Shown here one piece after another: positions 1-6,500 of a stretch of DNA of 16,360 nucleotides. Location: the NCBI GenBank assembly GCA_964405835.1, contig CAYOPN010000048.1:1-16360 (forward strand), read 5' to 3'. The notes beneath the pieces are model-generated. The model saw only the letters and a list, made by a program, of their open reading frames with translations, had not been told where the DNA came from and ran no database searches. Every line of letters begins with the position of its first letter. Position 1 is the first letter of the stretch. The DNA is from JAJVIP01 sp964405835. GTDB taxonomy: Bacteria; Elusimicrobiota; Elusimicrobia; F11. Made by a program: the position numbers and the translations under genes.

Positions 1-158
1 CTTGCTTGTCTCTCTTTATCTCAACAACATGTCTCACTTCTTTCTTAACAGAACACAGAAAAGCGGAAATGAAGGAAGTCATATGGCGCCAACTATTTGC
101 CGGGGATAACGTAATAATGGAGACTCTGTGGCCTTAGCGTTGCACATAGGGTAGTACC
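1..158. other. Non-coding leader before the first gene
   Basis: AT-rich left edge of the window upstream of the ATG at 159. I see no RNA gene, clear promoter or terminator. A 22-codon reading frame (ATG 69 to TAG 137) is present but has no convincing ribosome binding site. The promoter of the gene at 159 probably lies here, but no pair of hexamers is good enough to name. Confidence 0.4.
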
Positions 159-785
159 ATGAAAAACAACAAATTAAGACTTCTCATAAAAGGCACCGTT
201 TGCGACCTGCTCGTTTTCGCGCTGCAATTTAGCAGCGTTTCGGTGAGCCATGCCGGTCCTTTTAAAAAGCTCATTGAGTCGGTTGATGCCCCCCAAAACA
301 TCGAAATTTCCGATAAAGACATCCTGAAAGAATCCCAGCTTTCCTACCGCGCCGAGGGCGGTTTTACGGGAGTCCAATCATTTGGCGTGATTTTAAGCTG
401 TGTTAATGGCCGGGTTTCCGTCATGAAAAGCATCTACGATCCCCGCCTTTCCGCCGACAAGGCCCGTACCCGCGAGATCGGCACCATGAAGACCAGCGAA
501 TATCTGGACCTCTGGAATAATCTGGATCGCCACGCCATGTTGAAAATGGACAGTGCTCCCTTGCCGAATAAAGACCTCAACGATGAATTTACGGTCCATT
601 TCTACGCGAAGGCCGGTAAGCTGCTCCATCAATTTGACGTGGTTGGTATTTCCCGTCCGGAAGCGGCCCGTTATTTCGCGGTCCGCAAATTGATCGATGA
701 ATCGGTCCAAATGGGCGCCCTCTGGAACATCCACCAGAACGCGGCGCGCGCCATTGATTCCTCGGTTGCAGACAAGTCCAACTAA
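159..785 (+). CDS. Secreted/periplasmic protein of unknown function
   Basis: A 208-residue protein that I do not recognise. It starts with a basic stretch (MKNNKLRLLIK) followed by a hydrophobic core (residues 12-27) and a likely signal peptidase I site after Ala-32 (SHA followed by GPF), so the mature protein should be exported. The mature part is soluble and mixed in charge, with a single Cys near residue 81 and no repeated motif. The central part (around residues 70-150) alternates short hydrophobic and polar stretches like a small alpha/beta domain. The ATG at 159 is the natural start because the signal peptide begins there; its upstream GGGTAG is only a weak ribosome binding site. About 100 bp and an IscR-type operator separate it from the Fe-S operon, so it is probably a separate transcription unit on the same strand. 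There is no sequence reason to link it to Fe-S assembly. Confidence 0.7.
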   Translation: MKNNKLRLLIKGTVCDLLVFALQFSSVSVSHAGPFKKLIESVDAPQNIEISDKDILKESQLSYRAEGGFTGVQSFGVILSCVNGRVSVMKSIYDPRLSADKARTREIGTMKTSEYLDLWNNLDRHAMLKMDSAPLPNKDLNDEFTVHFYAKAGKLLHQFDVVGISRPEAARYFAVRKLIDESVQMGALWNIHQNAARAIDSSVADKSN

Positions 786-840
786 TCCCTCCTAAATATC
801 TCATATCCACGTATTTGTAGTGGAACTGGTTTTTCTCCCT

Positions 841-865
841 ATTGTTGACTAAATTAGTCGGGTAT
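841..865 (+). promoter_or_regulatory. IscR type 1-like operator
   Basis: The core GACTAAATTAGTC (847-859) is a dyad with two perfect 6-bp arms around one central base. Compared from memory with the E. coli IscR type 1 consensus (ATASYY-GACTRWWWYAGTC-RRSTAT), 24 of 25 positions fit; only position 843 (T instead of A) does not. The site lies directly in front of an IscR-like gene and overlaps a candidate promoter, the arrangement expected for autorepression by the cluster-loaded regulator. Confidence 0.85.
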
Positions 866-873
866 GGTAGGTT
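845..873 (+). promoter_or_regulatory. Candidate sigma70-type promoter of the Fe-S operon
   Basis: TTGACT (845-850) matches the -35 consensus in five of six bases. After a 17-bp spacer comes TAGGTT (868-873), a weak -10 preceded by an extended TGG (865-867). The -35 box lies inside the IscR-type operator, so regulator binding would block RNA polymerase. The predicted transcription start (around 880) is only a few bases before the first ATG codons (884, 887, 893), so the regulator mRNA would have almost no leader. The -10 is poor and this call is tentative. Confidence 0.5.
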
Positions 874-886
874 CGACGCCCTTATG

Positions 887-1297
887 ATGAAAATGTCAAC
901 AAAATCAACATACGCGGTCCGTGCGCTAATCCAGTTAGCGCGTGATTATAAAGACGTACCCATCTGCCTCTCCGCCATTGCCGACCGCCAAAGCATTCCC
1001 CTCCCATTTCTTGAGCAAATTTTTTCTAAACTCCGCCGCGCCGGTTTGGTCCTGTCTGTTCGTGGACCGCAAGGCGGATACAAGCTGGCGAAAGACCCGG
1101 CCTCGATTTCCCTTCACGATATCATCACCATCCTCGAAGGACCCATCGACCCCGTCCTCTGCAGCATGCCCGAAAACCGCACCCCTAACTGCCATCACGT
1201 CGAAGGTTGTATGAGCCGCTTTCTTTGCAATGAACTGGATGGCGAACTCGAACGCGTTTTGTCAAAGAATACTCTTAGCTCACTCATAAAAGGATAA
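887..1297 (+). CDS. iscR: Rrf2-family Fe-S-sensing transcriptional regulator (IscR-like)
   Basis: A 136-residue winged-helix regulator of the Rrf2 family that probably senses Fe-S status and controls the operon behind it. It aligns without gaps to the start of E. coli IscR: MKMSTKSTYAVRAL at the N-terminus, a helix-turn-helix at residues 28-50 and a wing with VRGPQGGY. Glu-43, which in IscR influences operator choice, is present (PFLEQIF). Candidate cluster ligands are Cys-92, Cys-102 and Cys-108, with His-103/104 and Cys-114 nearby; the spacing is C-x9-C-x5-C instead of C-x5-C-x5-C, and the position of IscR His-107 is Arg. I chose ATG 887 because it matches the family N-terminus; ATG 884 and 893 are possible. 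A longer frame from TTG 842 would run through the operator. No clear Shine-Dalgarno precedes it. It ends 2 bp before sufC. Confidence 0.9.
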   Translation: MKMSTKSTYAVRALIQLARDYKDVPICLSAIADRQSIPLPFLEQIFSKLRRAGLVLSVRGPQGGYKLAKDPASISLHDIITILEGPIDPVLCSMPENRTPNCHHVEGCMSRFLCNELDGELERVLSKNTLSSLIKG

Positions 1298-1299
1298 TT

Positions 1300-2064
1300 A
1301 TGGAAGACAATGTGTTAATCGAAATCAAAGACCTGCACGCTTCAATTGATAATAAGCAGATTTTGAAGGGCGTGAACCTGACGATCAAACGCGGCGAAGT
1401 GCACGCGATCATGGGCCCGAATGGATCGGGCAAATCAACTTTGTCGAATGTGCTAATGGGACACCCCAAATACACGGTGACGCAAGGCACGGTCACCTTC
1501 AAAGGCGAAGACTTGCTGGCCCTCAAAGCCGACGAGCGCGCCCGCAAAGGCCTGTTCCTTGGTTTCCAATATCCGCTCTCCATCCCCGGCGTGCCGGTGT
1601 CGAAGTTTCTCCGTATGAGCATGGCGGCGGTCCGCGGCAAAGAAATCCCCATCATTGAATTCCGCAACGCGTTCAAACAGAAAATGGAACTCCTCGGTAT
1701 TTCCGACAGTTTTTCCGGACGGTACATCAACGAAGGTTTCTCCGGCGGCGAGAAGAAGCGGCACGAGATTTTGCAGTTGGCGTTGCTTGAACCCGACTTG
1801 GCGATCCTGGACGAGACCGATTCCGGCCTCGACATCGACGCGCTCAAAGTGGTGTCGAACGGCATTGAGAAGACCCGCAGCGCGCAGCGCGGCATCTTGC
1901 TCATCACGCACTATCAGCGGATTTTGAATTACGTTTCGCCGGATTTCATCCATGTGTTGGCCGGCGGAAAGATTTTGAAGTCGGGCGGCAAAGAACTCGC
2001 GCTCGAGCTGGAAAGCAAAGGTTACGATTGGGTCCTCAAAGAAGTCGAAGCGGCAAAGGCCTAA
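1300..2064 (+). CDS. sufC: Fe-S cluster assembly ATPase SufC
   Basis: The 254-residue ABC-type ATPase of the SufBCD scaffold complex. It hydrolyses ATP in the cytoplasm and drives the conformational change of the SufB-SufD pair during cluster assembly. Walker A is GPNGSGKST (residues 39-47, Lys-45), the ABC signature is SGGEKKR (148-154), Walker B ends LAILDE (Asp-171, Glu-172) and is followed by the SufC hallmark TDSGLDIDAL, and the H-loop is His-204. Length and motifs are those of a complete SufC. Unlike transporter ATPases it has no membrane partner; its partners are the next two genes. The ATG at 1300 has a good ribosome binding site (AAAGGA, 1289-1294), and only two bases separate it from the regulator stop. 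SufB follows after 9 bp. Confidence 0.97.
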   Translation: MEDNVLIEIKDLHASIDNKQILKGVNLTIKRGEVHAIMGPNGSGKSTLSNVLMGHPKYTVTQGTVTFKGEDLLALKADERARKGLFLGFQYPLSIPGVPVSKFLRMSMAAVRGKEIPIIEFRNAFKQKMELLGISDSFSGRYINEGFSGGEKKRHEILQLALLEPDLAILDETDSGLDIDALKVVSNGIEKTRSAQRGILLITHYQRILNYVSPDFIHVLAGGKILKSGGKELALELESKGYDWVLKEVEAAKA

Positions 2065-2073
2065 GGAGCTTTT

Positions 2074-3480
2074 ATGGCAGAAAAAGCGAAACTATCTTCT
2101 AAAGATTATGAGTACGGTTTTCACGACGAGGAACACAATGTTTTCAAGTCGGGCAAAGGCCTGACCAAACGTCTCGTCGAAGAAATGTCGAGCATGAAGT
2201 CCGAGCCGGAATGGATGTTGAAATTCCGTCTCAAAGCGCTCGAAATTTTTGAATCAAAGCCGATGCCGACCTGGGGCAACAACGAGTTACTCGAATTGCT
2301 CGATTTCAAGAACATTCATTACTACGTGCGTCCCAACGAGAAGACCGAGAAGAGCTGGGACGAAGTGCCCGAAGGCGTGAAGAAGACCTTTGATCGTCTC
2401 GGTATCCCCGAAGCTGAACGCAAGTTCCTCGCCGGTGTGACCGCGCAGTACGAATCCGAAGTGGTTTACCACTCCATCCGCGCCGACCTGGAAAAACAAG
2501 GCGTGCTGTTCCTCAGCATGGACGATGCGGTGAAACAGCACCCGGACATCGTGAAGAAATATTTCTCGCGCATTATCCCCACAGCCGACAACAAGTTCTC
2601 GGCTCTCAACTCGGCCGTGTGGTCGGGCGGCAGCTTCATTTATGTGCCGAAGAACACCCACGTGGAAATTCCCCTCCAGGCCTATTTCCGCATTAACTCC
2701 GAGAACATGGGACAGTTTGAGCGCACGCTGATCATCACCGACGAAGGCTCGGACGTGCATTACATCGAAGGTTGCACGGCGCCGACGTATTCCAGCGACT
2801 CGCTGCATTCGGCGGTCGTTGAACTCGTGGCGCTGCCCGGTTCCAAGATCCGCTACACCACGATCCAGAATTGGTCGAACAACGTTTATAACCTCGTCAC
2901 CAAACGCGCGGTGGCTTACGAAGATGCCGCGGTCGAATGGATCGACGGCAACATCGGGTCGAAACTCACCATGAAATACCCGGCGGTTTACTTGATGGGC
3001 AAAGGCGCGCGCGGAGAAGTGCTCTCGATCGCCTACGCCGGCAAGGGCCAGCATCAAGACGCGGGCGCCAAGATGGTGCACGTGGCGCCGCACACGACCT
3101 CAACCATTCTTTCCAAATCAATCTCACGTGATGGCGGCCGCACGTCGTACCGCGGTCTCTTGAGGGTCGAGAAAGGCGCCGAAGGCTGCAAAGCCAACGT
3201 GCGCTGCGACGCGCTGTTGATGGACGAAGCCTCGCGCTCCGACACGTATCCGACGATGGAGATCAACGAGAAGAACGTCTCGGTCGGTCACGAAGCGACG
3301 GTTTCCAAAGTCGGCGAGGAACAGATGTTTTATTTGATGAGCCGCGGCCTGAAAGAGCAGGACGCGCAGTCGATGATCGTGAACGGTTTCATCGAGCCGT
3401 TCGTCCGCGAGCTTCCGATGGAATACGCGGTGGAACTCAACCGTCTCATGCAACTTGAGATGGAGGGCTCGATCGGCTAG
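2074..3480 (+). CDS. sufB: Fe-S cluster scaffold protein SufB
   Basis: A 468-residue SufB, the main scaffold subunit on which SufBCD builds Fe-S clusters. The N-terminus (KDYEYGFHDEE) and C-terminus (MEYAVELNRLMQLEMEGSIG) are those of full-length SufB, and the middle forms the family's right-handed beta-helix. The C-terminal part holds Cys-372 and Cys-378 (CKANVRC) and His-406 in GHEATVSKVGEEQ. It is closer in pattern to the Bacillus-type SufB than to the E. coli one; the E. coli Cys-405 region has no cysteine here (SRSDTYPTMEIN), as in Bacillus-type proteins, so the E. coli sulfur path cannot be copied over directly. It has a strong ribosome binding site (AAGGAG at 2063-2068) overlapping the sufC stop. 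It works with SufC upstream and SufD downstream. Confidence 0.97.
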   Translation: MAEKAKLSSKDYEYGFHDEEHNVFKSGKGLTKRLVEEMSSMKSEPEWMLKFRLKALEIFESKPMPTWGNNELLELLDFKNIHYYVRPNEKTEKSWDEVPEGVKKTFDRLGIPEAERKFLAGVTAQYESEVVYHSIRADLEKQGVLFLSMDDAVKQHPDIVKKYFSRIIPTADNKFSALNSAVWSGGSFIYVPKNTHVEIPLQAYFRINSENMGQFERTLIITDEGSDVHYIEGCTAPTYSSDSLHSAVVELVALPGSKIRYTTIQNWSNNVYNLVTKRAVAYEDAAVEWIDGNIGSKLTMKYPAVYLMGKGARGEVLSIAYAGKGQHQDAGAKMVHVAPHTTSTILSKSISRDGGRTSYRGLLRVEKGAEGCKANVRCDALLMDEASRSDTYPTMEINEKNVSVGHEATVSKVGEEQMFYLMSRGLKEQDAQSMIVNGFIEPFVRELPMEYAVELNRLMQLEMEGSIG

Positions 3481-3499
3481 GCCTCGCCGTCCCACCAAC

Positions 3500-4741
3500 A
3501 TGAAAACAACCATCAAACCCGTCGCCCTCACCGGCGTCAATGCAACATTCGTTACGGCCCTTTCCCAGGAATGGCGCGAGCCATCGTGGGTGCTCGATCT
3601 GCGGCTTCAGGCGCTAAAAAATTACGAAGCGCTGCCCTGGCCCACAGAAAATGACGTTAAGTGGAAAAGGACCGAGCTCGAAAAACTGAATTCGAAAGGA
3701 CTTCAAATCTCCCCCGCCTTCGCCACCGGCGCCGCAATGGAACTCAGCGACGAAAGCCGTGAGCACGGCATTGTCTGGCATTCGCTTGAAGACGCCATTC
3801 GCAACGAGTCCGAGCGCATCAAACAAGCGTGGCAGGCCGCCATCGAGCGCGCGACCGCGAACAAATTTTTGTCTCTCACCTTGGCGCTTGCCAACGGCGG
3901 CGGTTGCTTGATCGTCCCGAAAGGCGTCGTGGAAAAGGCGCCGCTCTATCTGCCGCTCTCATGGGGCCAATTGCCCGGCGCAAAATTCCCGGTCAATTTT
4001 GTTTTTGTCGAAGAAGCGGGCGAAGTCAATGTGTGGGAAGAGTTGGAGTCGACCGGCACCGCAACGTCGTTTGTGTCCAGTTATTCGGTGGTGGAACTCA
4101 AAGAGAACGCCAAGGGGTCCTGCACGTATTTGCAGCACTGGGATGAGCACGTCTGGCATTTCCAGTTTCAAGAAGTGGTCCAAGGCGCGTTCAGTAAATT
4201 CAATGCGGTCGCGGTGTCCATCGGCGGGCGCGTGTTCCACAACGAAGCGACGCTGCACTTGAAAGGCCAAGGGGCCGAAAACAAAGTGCTCGGCGTGAAT
4301 TTCGGCGGCGGGCAGCAGAACTTTGAGAACTGGGTCACGCAGAACCACACGGCGATCAAGACCACGAGTGACATCCAATACCGTGGAGCGCTTAAAGGCG
4401 CCTCACATTCATTTTTCTCAGGACTGGTTTCCATCACGAAAGAAGCCCAGCAATCGGACGCCTATCAATCCGCCAAAAGCTTGCTTTTGTCCAATGAAGC
4501 CCGCGCGGATGCCATTCCGAACCTGGAAATCCTGGCGGACGACGTGAAATGTTCGCATGGCGCGGCGGTCGGCCCCGTCGACGAAGACCAGAAATTTTAT
4601 TTGCAGACGCGTGGCATTTCTCCCACGGACGCCGAAGAAATCATTGTTCAGGGATTTGTTGAGCCGGTCATTGCCGAAGTCCCCTCGCCAGCCGCGCAAG
4701 AAAAGCTGCGCAATTTCATCGAGGAAAAACTGAAGAAATAA
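3500..4741 (+). CDS. sufD: Fe-S cluster assembly protein SufD
   Basis: A 413-residue SufD, the SufB paralogue that pairs with it in the SufBC2D complex and helps iron entry. The C-terminal core has the family pattern: EARADAIPNLEI, then KCSHGAAVG with His-353 in the place of the functionally important E. coli SufD His-360, then DEDQKFYLQTRGI and a helical end. The N-terminal region is divergent, as usual for SufD (EWREPSWVLDLRLQAL, WKRTEL). I start it at ATG 3500; the open frame reaches back to 3455, but that extension overlaps sufB and gives an arginine-rich stretch foreign to SufD. The ribosome binding site is weak, so translation may be coupled to sufB 19 bp upstream. Its TAA is followed with no spacer by a palindromic repeat. 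Confidence 0.95.
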   Translation: MKTTIKPVALTGVNATFVTALSQEWREPSWVLDLRLQALKNYEALPWPTENDVKWKRTELEKLNSKGLQISPAFATGAAMELSDESREHGIVWHSLEDAIRNESERIKQAWQAAIERATANKFLSLTLALANGGGCLIVPKGVVEKAPLYLPLSWGQLPGAKFPVNFVFVEEAGEVNVWEELESTGTATSFVSSYSVVELKENAKGSCTYLQHWDEHVWHFQFQEVVQGAFSKFNAVAVSIGGRVFHNEATLHLKGQGAENKVLGVNFGGGQQNFENWVTQNHTAIKTTSDIQYRGALKGASHSFFSGLVSITKEAQQSDAYQSAKSLLLSNEARADAIPNLEILADDVKCSHGAAVGPVDEDQKFYLQTRGISPTDAEEIIVQGFVEPVIAEVPSPAAQEKLRNFIEEKLKK

Positions 4742-4819
4742 CGTCATCCCGGCGAAAGCCGGGATCCAGGTCTTCAACATCAAGAAAAAACCTGGGCCCC
4801 GGCTTTCGCCGGGGTGACG
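4742..4819 (+). repeat. Palindromic repeat, copy 1 (sufD-ferredoxin gap)
   Basis: A 78-bp imperfect inverted repeat: left arm 4742-4771, 18-nt loop, right arm 4790-4819. In RNA the 30-bp stem would have 27 Watson-Crick pairs, two G-U pairs and one mismatch. The arms contain CCCGGCGAAAGCCGGG, itself a short palindrome. It begins right after the sufD stop codon and ends one base before the ribosome binding site of the ferredoxin gene. A second copy lies at 6396-6474 in the same orientation. No U-tract follows, so it does not look like a terminator; it may stabilise or process the mRNA. Similar elements of the type GTCATCCCGGCGAAAGC are scattered through many bacterial genomes. Confidence 0.9.
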
Positions 4820-4828
4820 AAGGAAGAT

Positions 4829-5143
4829 ATGAGTGAATTCATAAAAGTCGGAAAAAAAGCCGATTTCAAAGACTTGTCGTTGACCGGCGTTGAGATTGAA
4901 GGTGCGCATATTTGCGTTGCGCGCGCTGGTGAGACGTTTTATTCTTTTGACGATGTCTGTTCGCACGCGCATGCGTTGCTTTCGCGCGGCGACTTGGAAG
5001 ACAAAGAAGTGGTTTGTCCGCTGCACGGTGCGCGCTTTTCTATCGAAACCGGCGAAGCCCTGACACCGCCCGCCGTACGGCCTGTCCGCACGCACGAAGT
5101 GAAGATCAACGGCGACGACGTCCTCATAAAACTTTCGGCTTAG
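4829..5143 (+). CDS. Rieske-type [2Fe-2S] ferredoxin
   Basis: A 104-residue Rieske-fold protein with the complete cluster motif Cys-44-x-His-46 and Cys-63-x2-His-66 (CSHAH and CPLHG), which binds a [2Fe-2S] cluster through two Cys and two His. It resembles the small ferredoxin subunits of non-haem oxygenases and NirD-like proteins, and single Rieske proteins of this type are commonly found inside suf operons. Its role there is not settled; it may supply electrons for cluster assembly or be an early client. There is no oxygenase partner in the window, which argues against a catabolic role. I start at ATG 4829 with AAGGAAG (4820-4826) as ribosome binding site; the longer frame from GTG 4814 starts inside the palindromic repeat. 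It ends 1 bp before sufS. Confidence 0.9.
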   Translation: MSEFIKVGKKADFKDLSLTGVEIEGAHICVARAGETFYSFDDVCSHAHALLSRGDLEDKEVVCPLHGARFSIETGEALTPPAVRPVRTHEVKINGDDVLIKLSA

Positions 5144-5144
5144 T

Positions 5145-6500
5145 ATGGCTTCCTTCGATCCGCATCAGGTCCGCAAGGACTTCCCCATTTTCTCCCGTAA
5201 AATAAACGGCAAACCGCTGGTTTATTTGGACAGCGCCGCCACCACGCAAAAACCGCTGTCGGTCATCAACGCCATCTCCGATTTCTACAAAGAAACCAAC
5301 GCGAACATTCACCGGGGTGTTTATGCGCTGGCGGAAGAATCGACCGAGCGTTACGAGACGGCCCGCAAACGCGTGGCGAAATTTATTAATGCGCCGGCCG
5401 CCGAATGCGTAATTTTCACTCGGAACACCACCGAATCAATCAACCTGGTCGCCCATTCCTGGGCCCGGAAACACATGAAGGCCGGAGACGAAGTGTTGGT
5501 GACGGCGCTCGAACACCACGCGAACTTCGTGCCGTGGTATTTGCTAGCGAAAGAAAAAGGAATTGTTCTGAAGTCCGTGCCGCTGACACCCGATTTCAAT
5601 ATCGACGTGGATGCCTACAAAAAGCTTTTGACACCGAAAGTGAAACTCGTGGCCGCGACCGCCATGTCGAACGTGCTTGGGGTCATCACGCCGGCCAAAG
5701 AAATGGCCGCGCTCGCGCACAAAAACGGCGCCATGTTTCTGTTGGACGGCGCGCAGTCGGCGCCGCACATGCCCACCGACGTCCAGAATTTGGACTGCGA
5801 TTTTTTTGCGTTCTCCGCACACAAGATGTTGGGGCCCACCGGCGTCGGCGTGTTGTGGGCCAAACGGAATATTCTCGACACCATGGACCCGTTTATGGGT
5901 GGTGGCGAGATGATCAGCGTGGTGTCGATTGAGAAAACCACTTGGGCGGATCTCCCCCACAAATTTGAAGCCGGAACACCGAATTACGTGGACACCGCGG
6001 CTTTCACAGCGGCGCTTGATTATCTCGAGAAACTCGGCATGGAGAATGTGCGCGAGCACGAAAAGAAGATCACGGCGTACGCATTGAAGAAATTAACAGC
6101 GCTGCCGGATCTGACCGTCTACGGGCCGAAAGACGCCGAGAAGCAAGGCGGCGCGATTTCTTTCAACCACAAGGTCGTGCATGCGCATGACATCGGTACC
6201 ATTTTGGGGGATCAGGGCGTGGCCATCCGCGTTGGACATCATTGTGCGCAGCCGCTGATGAAACAACTCAGTTGTTCATCGACGGCGCGGGCCAGTTTTT
6301 ATATTTATTCGACAGAGGATGATGTGGATGCATTGGTCGTGGCGCTGGCAAAAGTAAATGATGTGTTTGGCCTGTCCCGTCATCCCGGCGAAACTCGTCA
6401 TCCCGGCGAAAGCCGGGAGCCAGGGCTTAAACAGAAAGTTTCAGACCTGGGCCCCGGCTTTCGCCGGGGTGACGATGGCGATATGGGTGACGAATCGTGA
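5145..6500 (+). CDS. sufS: Cysteine desulfurase SufS (class II) with repeat-encoded tail
   Basis: A PLP-dependent cysteine desulfurase that takes sulfur from L-cysteine as an enzyme-bound persulfide and passes it to SufU. The fold-type I features are complete: GVYALAEESTERYE near the N-terminus, the PLP lysine Lys-227 in FSAHKMLGPTG and the catalytic Cys-367 in RVGHHCAQPLM, the short-loop signature of class II (SufS) enzymes. The core ends around residue 410 (KVNDVFGL), the usual SufS length. The last 41 residues (411-451: SRHPGETRHPGE and onward) are translated from a palindromic repeat that entered the 3' end; they are rich in Gly, Arg and Asp and should be disordered. No Shine-Dalgarno is visible, so translation is probably coupled to the ferredoxin gene 1 bp upstream. 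The stop overlaps the sufU GTG. Confidence 0.95.
   Translation: MASFDPHQVRKDFPIFSRKINGKPLVYLDSAATTQKPLSVINAISDFYKETNANIHRGVYALAEESTERYETARKRVAKFINAPAAECVIFTRNTTESINLVAHSWARKHMKAGDEVLVTALEHHANFVPWYLLAKEKGIVLKSVPLTPDFNIDVDAYKKLLTPKVKLVAATAMSNVLGVITPAKEMAALAHKNGAMFLLDGAQSAPHMPTDVQNLDCDFFAFSAHKMLGPTGVGVLWAKRNILDTMDPFMGGGEMISVVSIEKTTWADLPHKFEAGTPNYVDTAAFTAALDYLEKLGMENVREHEKKITAYALKKLTALPDLTVYGPKDAEKQGGAISFNHKVVHAHDIGTILGDQGVAIRVGHHCAQPLMKQLSCSSTARASFYIYSTEDDVDALVVALAKVNDVFGLSRHPGETRHPGESREPGLKQKVSDLGPGFRRGDDGDMGDES
6378..6393 (+). repeat. Partial duplicate of the palindromic repeat left arm
   Basis: Sixteen bases identical to the beginning of the full repeat (CGTCATCCCGGCGAAA), followed by CT and then the full copy at 6396. 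This is an 18-bp tandem step, in frame, and it gives the duplicated peptide RHPGE in the SufS tail. It probably arose by slippage or during insertion. Confidence 0.8.
6396..6474 (+). repeat. Palindromic repeat, copy 2 (inside sufS 3' end)
   Basis: A 79-bp copy of the element at 4742-4819, in the same orientation. The first 23 and last 30 bases are identical to copy 1, while the central loop differs. The arms (6396-6425 and 6445-6474) form a long stem with a few mismatches. It is open in the sufS frame and therefore encodes most of the SufS C-terminal tail. The hairpin ends 22 bp before the sufU GTG at 6497, so it may also affect translation of sufU. Confidence 0.9.

Noticed and set aside
69..137. 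22-codon reading frame upstream of the first gene
   Set aside because: No good ribosome binding site, no recognisable peptide, and it is too short to tell from chance.
806..824. Short inverted repeat TCCAC/GTGGA as terminator of the first gene
   Set aside because: Only five base pairs around a nine-base loop, and the T-run does not follow directly; too weak to call.
842..886. Longer regulator frame from TTG 842
   Set aside because: The extra 15 residues do not resemble the Rrf2 N-terminus, and the codons are the IscR-type operator and promoter; MKMSTKSTYAVRAL from 887 fits the family exactly.
2287..3093. 268-codon open frame opposite sufB
   Set aside because: His/Arg/Val-rich composition typical of the antisense shadow of a GC-rich gene, no start signal, and it lies wholly within sufB.
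3455..3499. Upstream extension of sufD
   Set aside because: It lies inside the end of sufB and encodes an Arg-rich stretch not found in SufD; ATG 3500 is better.
4742..4819. Palindromic repeat as a rho-independent terminator
   Set aside because: There is no T-tract on either side and downstream genes of the same pathway continue at once; more likely a dispersed repeat.
6378..6474. CRISPR-like repeats at the end of sufS
   Set aside because: There is one full and one partial copy with no regular spacers and no cas genes; the structure is an inverted-repeat element.
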